Positions 13,345-17,814 of a stretch of DNA of 17,814 nucleotides are shown piece by piece. The position numbers were made by a program, and so were the translations under genes. Location: assembly GCA_002407845.1 (NCBI GenBank), contig DHPK01000009.1:109593-127406 (forward strand), read 5' to 3'. How positions within the stretch are numbered: the stretch's first letter is position 1; the number at the start of each line of letters is the position of its first letter. The notes beneath the pieces were generated by a model. It was not told where the DNA came from. It saw nothing but the letters and a program-made list of their open reading frames with translations, and did not search any database. This stretch comes from Leptolinea sp. UBA5366 (GTDB lineage: Bacteria > Chloroflexota > Anaerolineae > Anaerolineales > Anaerolineaceae).

Positions 13345-15750
13345 TCAGATGCCGGTATTCAAATCGATATTCGTATCAATTTTTAATATTTTACGGGTGA
13401 CAGTTCCCATCAATCCAATGAAAATCAGAACGATAAAGATGATCACTGAGGAATAAGTTGCGGCATAACTGATGCCGTCCTGTTCCCAGCCACTCATGAT
13501 TGAGGCAGTCACGATCTGCCATTTTGCACTGACGAGGAAGATGATTGCTGAGAGGCTGGTCATGTGCCGGGTGAATGAAAAGATCAGCCCGGTCATGAAA
13601 GCCGGCAAGATTAGCGGTAGCGTGACCTTGCGGAAGGTGTACTGACTGTCGCCGCCCAAGATGTTTGAAGCTTCCTCAATCGAGCCGTCAATCTGCTGAA
13701 GGGCAGCGATTCCTGAGCGCACCGAAGCTGGGAGCGATCGAACGATAAATGCGAACAGAATGATGTAAGCCGTACCGTTCATCTTCATCTGATCGCCGGT
13801 GAATAAAATCGCGATGGACAAAGTCAGGAAAATCATCTTTAATCCAGTTTCAAATTTTCCACGGTATTCATAGACCAGCAAGGCAGTCAGAAAGATCAGA
13901 ATGACTCCGAGAAAGAAAGTCGGCAAGGAGAACGGCACTTCGATGTAATCCGCAGTCTGCGTGCAGAGCGCGCGCCACCAGCGGACAGTCTGGGTTCTGC
14001 CATAAATCCGCAGCGGTTTCGAGATCATCAGAATGATCTGATTCATCAGCAGGTAGACGCCGATCCAAAAAGAGCCTTTTCCAATTTTCTTCGATTGATT
14101 CGTTCCGTACATAAAGAGTCCGATCAGAATGAAGAGGGATCCGACCAGATAATAGACGCCTGACAGCCCAATCCCGAACGGAGCTGCTCCTTCCGCCTGC
14201 ATTTCAGGTCTGAAAAAGCCGTTTTCGCCCCACAGGAATCCGCCGTCATTAAACACGCTGAGCGTTAATCCGAGGATGACCCCCGGGATCAGAATCATCA
14301 GCCGTTTTCTCTTCTCCCGGGTGACACAAGTGACATAGAACCAGGCGCCGATGACTAGAAGCAGAATAGCCAGACCGGGGTTATTTAAGTTGAATGTCAG
14401 AATGAAGCCCATCCCAACGATCGTCCCCGGAACTGCCCCACCCAGATTCGAGCCAAAATCGAGTATTTCTTTGCCGGAAAATTTCTTTCGCACCACCAGA
14501 AAGGCGATCACCATGCCAAGCAGTGCCGCAAACGGCGTGGCATAAAGGCTCAGGAAAGTAGTATCCAGAATTGACTCAAGTCCACGACCGAACATTTTTG
14601 TCCAGTTGGAAAGCGTCGGCGTGAAGTCGATTCCCCAGCCTTTGACGAAGGAACTGGCGATGACCGTCAGATAGACTAGCAGGATCAGAATGCAAACCAG
14701 ATAGACCATAATTCCGAAGACCACCCGAATTGTCTTATTTTTCTCATACACTTTGCCGACCGTCGGTTTTCCGGTGACAGAAATGTACGAGCGGCGAGTG
14801 ATGTAATAGCGCTGAAAAACATATACGATCAGCGTCGGAATCAGCAGCACGAACGAAAGCGCGGACGCTTTCTGGTAGTTGTATTCCCCAATAACGGACA
14901 TGTAAATTTGCGATGAAAGGACGGTGACATTGCCGGAGATGAATTGGGGGTTGCCCAAATCAGCCAGCGCTTCAACGAACAGCAGCATGAAGCTGGCGGC
15001 AATGCCCGGGATCAGCAGCGGAAAAGTAACCGTTCTGAATAGATAGAAGCGGCTGGCGCCAAGCGTTTCAGCGGCTTCTTCCATGGAAGCATCAAGCCGT
15101 TCCATCATCGATTTAAGCATCAGATAAGCGACCGGAAAAAAGGTCAGCGTCTGGACGATGACCAGTCCATCCATTCCATAAATGTCATTCATGCCAGCTG
15201 AAAACCTTATTCCGAGAATAGTTTTCGTTATCAAGCCGTTCCGTCCAAAAAGCTGGATCATGGCAATTGCCACTGCGAAGGGCGGGGAGACGGTCGGAAC
15301 CAATGCCAGCAAATGGACAAATTTCTTGCCCGGAATATTGCAGCGCACTGTCGCATAGGCAAAAATGAAACCCAAGATTGTGCCGAAAGTGGCTGAAAGG
15401 ACTCCCATGACGATCGTGTCTTTCAGGACAAGCCGGTAGGTTCGCCCATATTTTTCAGTCTCTTGCAGGACGAGACCGGCATCCTTAAGAATATTCGTGA
15501 TTCCGTTTAAAAACGTGCCGTCAAAATATCGCGCGAATTGCGTGAAATCTGTCTGGCCGGTATCTGAGACGAATCCGCGCAGAATTGTCCTGAATATCGG
15601 ATAGAAAATAAAAATAATCAGAAAAATTGCAGAAAAAATCAGTGCAATCATCAAGATCGGATCCTGTGAGATCAATCCGATTTCGTGAATTCTCCTTCTG
15701 ATACCGCTAAATCTGGTTCGTTCTTCAACATTCTCTGACGCGTTGGCCAT
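13345..15750 (-). CDS. Fused double ABC permease with extra membrane block
   Basis: This 801-residue protein contains both permease halves of the importer in one chain. Each half has the EAA loop that contacts the ATPase: EEAAETLGASRFYLFRTVTF (about 224-243) and EEASNILGGDSQYTFRKVTL (about 692-711). The FbpB-type fold is clear from PTVSPPFAVAIAMIQLFG in half one and GGAVPGTIVGMGFILTFN in half two. Between GFILTFN (about 454) and GTAYIILFAFIVRSLP (about 659), where relatives are nearly continuous, there are about 200 residues with around six additional hydrophobic segments. A TTG at 15762 opens the frame, but GGAG lies six bases before the ATG at 15750, which I chose. It follows the binding protein gene after a palindrome. 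Confidence 0.88.
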   Translation of the reverse strand: MANASENVEERTRFSGIRRRIHEIGLISQDPILMIALIFSAIFLIIFIFYPIFRTILRGFVSDTGQTDFTQFARYFDGTFLNGITNILKDAGLVLQETEKYGRTYRLVLKDTIVMGVLSATFGTILGFIFAYATVRCNIPGKKFVHLLALVPTVSPPFAVAIAMIQLFGRNGLITKTILGIRFSAGMNDIYGMDGLVIVQTLTFFPVAYLMLKSMMERLDASMEEAAETLGASRFYLFRTVTFPLLIPGIAASFMLLFVEALADLGNPQFISGNVTVLSSQIYMSVIGEYNYQKASALSFVLLIPTLIVYVFQRYYITRRSYISVTGKPTVGKVYEKNKTIRVVFGIMVYLVCILILLVYLTVIASSFVKGWGIDFTPTLSNWTKMFGRGLESILDTTFLSLYATPFAALLGMVIAFLVVRKKFSGKEILDFGSNLGGAVPGTIVGMGFILTFNLNNPGLAILLLVIGAWFYVTCVTREKRKRLMILIPGVILGLTLSVFNDGGFLWGENGFFRPEMQAEGAAPFGIGLSGVYYLVGSLFILIGLFMYGTNQSKKIGKGSFWIGVYLLMNQIILMISKPLRIYGRTQTVRWWRALCTQTADYIEVPFSLPTFFLGVILIFLTALLVYEYRGKFETGLKMIFLTLSIAILFTGDQMKMNGTAYIILFAFIVRSLPASVRSGIAALQQIDGSIEEASNILGGDSQYTFRKVTLPLILPAFMTGLIFSFTRHMTSLSAIIFLVSAKWQIVTASIMSGWEQDGISYAATYSSVIIFIVLIFIGLMGTVTRKILKIDTNIDLNTGI

Positions 15751-15784
15751 TAGCTGCTCCAAAATACCTTAGGATTAGTTTTGG

Positions 15785-15814
15785 AAAATGGGCGAAGAAT
15801 TCTTCGCCCATTTT
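15785..15814 (-). terminator. Perfect 30-bp palindrome between binding protein and permease genes
   Basis: The arms are AAAATGGGCGAAGAA and its exact reverse complement, so the RNA folds as a hairpin on either strand. On the minus strand it ends in TTTT after the GC-rich stem. It lies 17 bases after the binding-protein stop and 35 bases before the permease start. It is probably a partial terminator or 3'-end stabiliser giving more binding protein than permease. Confidence 0.75.
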
Positions 15815-15831
15815 TATTGTATATGAATTGT

Positions 15832-16884
15832 TTACGGATTTTTCTTGATTGTGCCGCTTTCATCCATTTCAGCATTTTGGATTTCATTGGCAAATTTATC
15901 TTGGAATTCCTGTTTGTGAGCACCGGACCAATCAAAGTCATAATCGATCAGGTTGACTTCCAGCAGTTCAGGATGGGAAAGTTCAACGCCGACAACGGTT
16001 GGTGCCTGATAGGACTGGTAAACCGGACCAAGCGCCTGAGCTTCTGGCGTCAGTGCCCAGTCGTACCAAAGTTTCGCGTTTTCGATGTTCTTTGCGCCTT
16101 TCAAAATTGCCTCAGCACCGACTTCAAAACCGGTTCCTTCTTCTGGGAAGGTGATAACCATGTGGGCGCCATTGTCTTCGATTTCTTTAACGCCGTCGTG
16201 GGAGAACATGATCACAACGCCAAATTCGCCGCTTGCAACATATTTGCCTGCGCCTGATCCGGATTTCGTGTACATGGCAACCTGGTCATTGAACTTCTTC
16301 ATATATTCCCAGCCTGCTTCTTCGCCCATTACCTGCAGCACGGTTGAAAGGAAAGTGTAAGCGGTTCCTGCAGTTGACGGGTGGGAAATCACGATCTGGC
16401 CTTTGAATTCAGGTTTCAGCAGGTCTTCGAATGACTTCGGCGGTTCAACACCTGGGTTCTCAGCCAGCCAATCCGTGTTGGTCATGAAACCGAGCGAACC
16501 CATGTAGATGCCCGTATAGTAATGATCTTTATCGACAAAGAGATCATAGAAATTCGGGTTGATGTTTTTCAGGTTCGGGGACTCATACTCCTCAAGCAGA
16601 CCCAGCGGCTTGGCAGCGATGAAACTGTCCATCGGGCCGCCCCACCAAATATCAAAGGTCGGGTTGCCGGCTTCGGACTGAATTCTTGCCAATCCTTCAC
16701 CGGATGAGAGGCGAATCCATTGGACGTCAATTTCGGGATAGACGGCTTCAAAGGACTCTTCCATCCCCTGACACCACAGTTCTTGCGGTGTGCAGAGCAC
16801 GCTGAGTTCACCGGATTGGGCAAACGCCGGCATTGCAGCAGCTAAGATTACAAAAGCAACTAAAATCAACAAATACTTCTTCAT
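15832..16884 (-). CDS. ABC transporter substrate-binding protein, FbpA/AfuA-like
   Basis: This 350-residue extracytoplasmic protein captures the substrate and delivers it to the permease. The signal peptide MKKYLLILVAFVILAAAMPAFA is probably cut after residue 22; there is no lipobox. The fold is the family 1 type related to ferric-binding proteins: LSVLCTPQELWCQGMEESFE (28-45), FDIWWGGP (77-84), ISHPSTAGTAYTFLSTVL (166-183), and FSHDG (227-231). The tyrosine pair used for iron by FbpA is not evident; the matching area reads PVYQSYQAPT. The FSHDG and FEVGAEA segments recall hexose-phosphate-binding AfuA. I therefore leave the substrate open, with a phosphorylated or acidic organic compound more likely than iron. 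GGAGG precedes the ATG; first gene of the operon. Confidence 0.88.
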   Translation of the reverse strand: MKKYLLILVAFVILAAAMPAFAQSGELSVLCTPQELWCQGMEESFEAVYPEIDVQWIRLSSGEGLARIQSEAGNPTFDIWWGGPMDSFIAAKPLGLLEEYESPNLKNINPNFYDLFVDKDHYYTGIYMGSLGFMTNTDWLAENPGVEPPKSFEDLLKPEFKGQIVISHPSTAGTAYTFLSTVLQVMGEEAGWEYMKKFNDQVAMYTKSGSGAGKYVASGEFGVVIMFSHDGVKEIEDNGAHMVITFPEEGTGFEVGAEAILKGAKNIENAKLWYDWALTPEAQALGPVYQSYQAPTVVGVELSHPELLEVNLIDYDFDWSGAHKQEFQDKFANEIQNAEMDESGTIKKNP

Positions 16885-16939
16885 TATTTTCCTCCAAGAA
16901 AAGATTGAAAAATAGATTTATAACAAATTCATTAAACCT

Positions 16940-16945
16940 ATTATA
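16940..16945 (-). promoter_or_regulatory. -10 element of the ABC transporter operon
   Basis: A perfect TATAAT on the minus strand lies 55 bases before the binding-protein ATG; the start site would be near 16933. The -35 is poor (TTCACA is 20 bases upstream, the same arrangement as at the iol promoter). Upstream, TTTCACAAGAA and TTTCAAGAA are repeated in direct orientation and could be an activator site. The 286-base gap from here to the mscL terminator shows no gene. Confidence 0.55.
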
Positions 16946-17140
16946 TTTCATTCTTGAAAATTTCTTGTGAAATACAATGTGAATTTATTGTAGGTCAGTG
17001 TTTAGAAAAATTTTCCAAATGTGGATTATGACCAGGAAAACCGATTATTTTGACTGCAAAAGAACATTATTGGGTTGGATAGAATCAAAAATAACGAAAA
17101 TGATCAGGAGAAATCTGACAAACAATCCTTGATTAAATCA

Positions 17141-17173
17141 GAAAGACCGCCCACGAACAGCTGGCGGTCCTTT
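17141..17173 (-). terminator. Terminator of mscL
   Basis: GACCGCC (17145-17151) and GGCGGTC (17163-17169) form a seven-base GC-rich stem with an 11-base loop, followed on the minus strand by TTTCTGATTTAA. It lies 23 bases after the mscL stop. A second, weaker hairpin with TCTGA/TCAGA outer and AATC/GATT inner arms lies just beyond (17114-17141). Confidence 0.8.
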
Positions 17174-17192
17174 AAAATGTGAAAGAGAAACT

Positions 17193-17630
17193 TTATTTGT
17201 TTTGGAGAGCGTCGCGAATTTCAGTCAACAGTTTGACTTCGTCGGACGGTTCCGCAGGTGCAGCCGGGGCTTCTTCTTCCGCCTTCTTCAATTTGGCAGT
17301 GAAATTGTTTGCAGCGCGCATCAACAGGAACAAAACGATCGCGACCAGAATAAAATTGATGATTGCAGCGATGAAATTGCCGATGGTGATGACTGGAGCT
17401 TCTGCGGCGACTGCCTCTTCAAGCGTTGCATAGGTTTGACCATTCAGCGGAATAAACAGTTTTTCGAATGATATTCCAGAGGTAATCAAGCCGATGACTG
17501 GCATGATCACATCGTTGATTAACGAGTTGATGATGCTGTTAAAGGCTGCGCCCATCATAATACCGATTGCCAGCGCTAAGACGTTTCCTTTTTGGATAAA
17601 TTCCATAAACTCACTAAACAGTTTTTTCAT
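17193..17630 (-). CDS. mscL: Large-conductance mechanosensitive channel MscL
   Basis: MscL opens under membrane tension to release solutes during osmotic downshock. The 145-residue length is normal. The N-terminal helix and first membrane segment, FMEFIQKGNVLALAIGIMMGAAFNSII (about 8-34), and NDVIMPVIG (39-47) are the family signature. The second membrane segment is about 82-107 (IGNFIAAIINFILVAIVLFLLMRA), followed by a charged Ala/Pro/Glu-rich linker and a C-terminal helix (EVKLLTEIRDALQNK) for the cytoplasmic bundle. GGGAG precedes the ATG. It lies 90 bases after prfB and has its own terminator. No convincing promoter was found in the AT-rich gap, which holds a 12-bp palindrome at 17651-17662. 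Confidence 0.95.
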   Translation of the reverse strand: MKKLFSEFMEFIQKGNVLALAIGIMMGAAFNSIINSLINDVIMPVIGLITSGISFEKLFIPLNGQTYATLEEAVAAEAPVITIGNFIAAIINFILVAIVLFLLMRAANNFTAKLKKAEEEAPAAPAEPSDEVKLLTEIRDALQNK

Positions 17631-17720
17631 TTTGCTCTCCCGGTTTATTTCAATAATTATTGTTGATGTTGGTATTTTATTCGATAATACAAAAATTTTG
17701 GGTGAAATGCCTGTAAATTA

Positions 17721-17814
17721 TTAAGATTTTAGGTATTTCAAGTAAGCTTCAATAAATCCGTCTATTTCACCATCCAAAACGGCTTGCGCATTGCCGGTTT
17801 CATACTCTGTGCGG
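17721..17814 (-). CDS. prfB: Peptide chain release factor 2, C-terminal fragment
   Basis: Only the last 31 codons are in the window; the gene continues past the right edge. The visible end, RTEYETGNAQAVLDGEIDG then FIEAYLKYL, matches the C-terminus of RF2 (GN..AVLDGDLD.FIEAYL) and not RF1. RF2 releases finished chains at UGA and UAA. The gene ends with TAA. The programmed frameshift site of many prfB genes lies near the 5' end and so cannot be examined. No terminator is visible in the 90 bases before mscL. Confidence 0.88.
   Translation of the reverse strand, partial: RTEYETGNAQAVLDGEIDGFIEAYLKYLKS

Noticed and set aside
17651..17662. Perfect 12-bp palindrome CAATAATTATTG before mscL
   Set aside because: Purely AT-rich apart from its ends, in an AT-rich gap where such palindromes arise by chance; no promoter elements align with it.

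Overview
This 17.8 kb window looks like a piece of an anaerobic Chloroflexota chromosome, most likely Anaerolineae. That assignment is an inference. It rests on two tandem lipoproteins with Thr/Pro/Ala-rich linkers and an NBR1-type Ig-like domain (a protein style common in Anaerolineae), an archaeal-type (type II) GAPDH, and moderate GC. Sixteen protein genes can be supported. All but one (a GNAT acetyltransferase) are on the minus strand, so the window is best read from right to left. There are no rRNA or tRNA genes, insertion sequences or CRISPR arrays.

From right to left: (1) the 3' end of prfB (release factor 2), then mscL with its own terminator; (2) a binding-protein ABC importer (substrate-binding protein, fused double permease, ATPase) of the Fe3+/polyamine/hexose-phosphate superfamily, with a perfect 30-bp palindrome between the binding-protein and permease genes, an extra block of about six membrane segments inside the permease, and a strong terminator at the end; (3) two paralogous lipoproteins sharing a four-cysteine C-terminal motif, then a PfkB-family sugar kinase with an unusual GRGD active-site loop and an acidic membrane protein built from 22-residue helical repeats; (4) a convergent GNAT gene on the plus strand; (5) a translation-related cluster, yciH (SUI1/eIF1-like) and ettA (ABC-F), followed by the manganese exporter gene mntP; (6) a myo-inositol catabolic operon iolG-iolB-iolD-iolE, followed by the start of a type II glyceraldehyde-3-phosphate dehydrogenase gene cut by the window edge.

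The iol genes encode the first steps of inositol breakdown: IolG oxidises inositol, IolE dehydrates the product, IolD opens the ring and IolB isomerises the acid. They are tightly packed (one 4-bp ATGA overlap). Ahead of them sits an extended -10 promoter followed at about +3 by a perfect 16-bp LacI-type operator, so the operon is probably repressed without substrate. iolC, iolJ and iolA are not in the window and may lie beyond the left edge. The GAPDH would fit at the end of the route, where IolJ yields dihydroxyacetone phosphate.

The least ordinary items are the four-cysteine module shared by the two lipoproteins, the expanded permease, the apolipoprotein-like repeat protein, the GRGD kinase, and two genes (yciH and the first lipoprotein) with a TATAAT box only 8-9 bases before the start codon, which suggests leaderless transcripts. 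I did not find a clearly new defence or mobile system.
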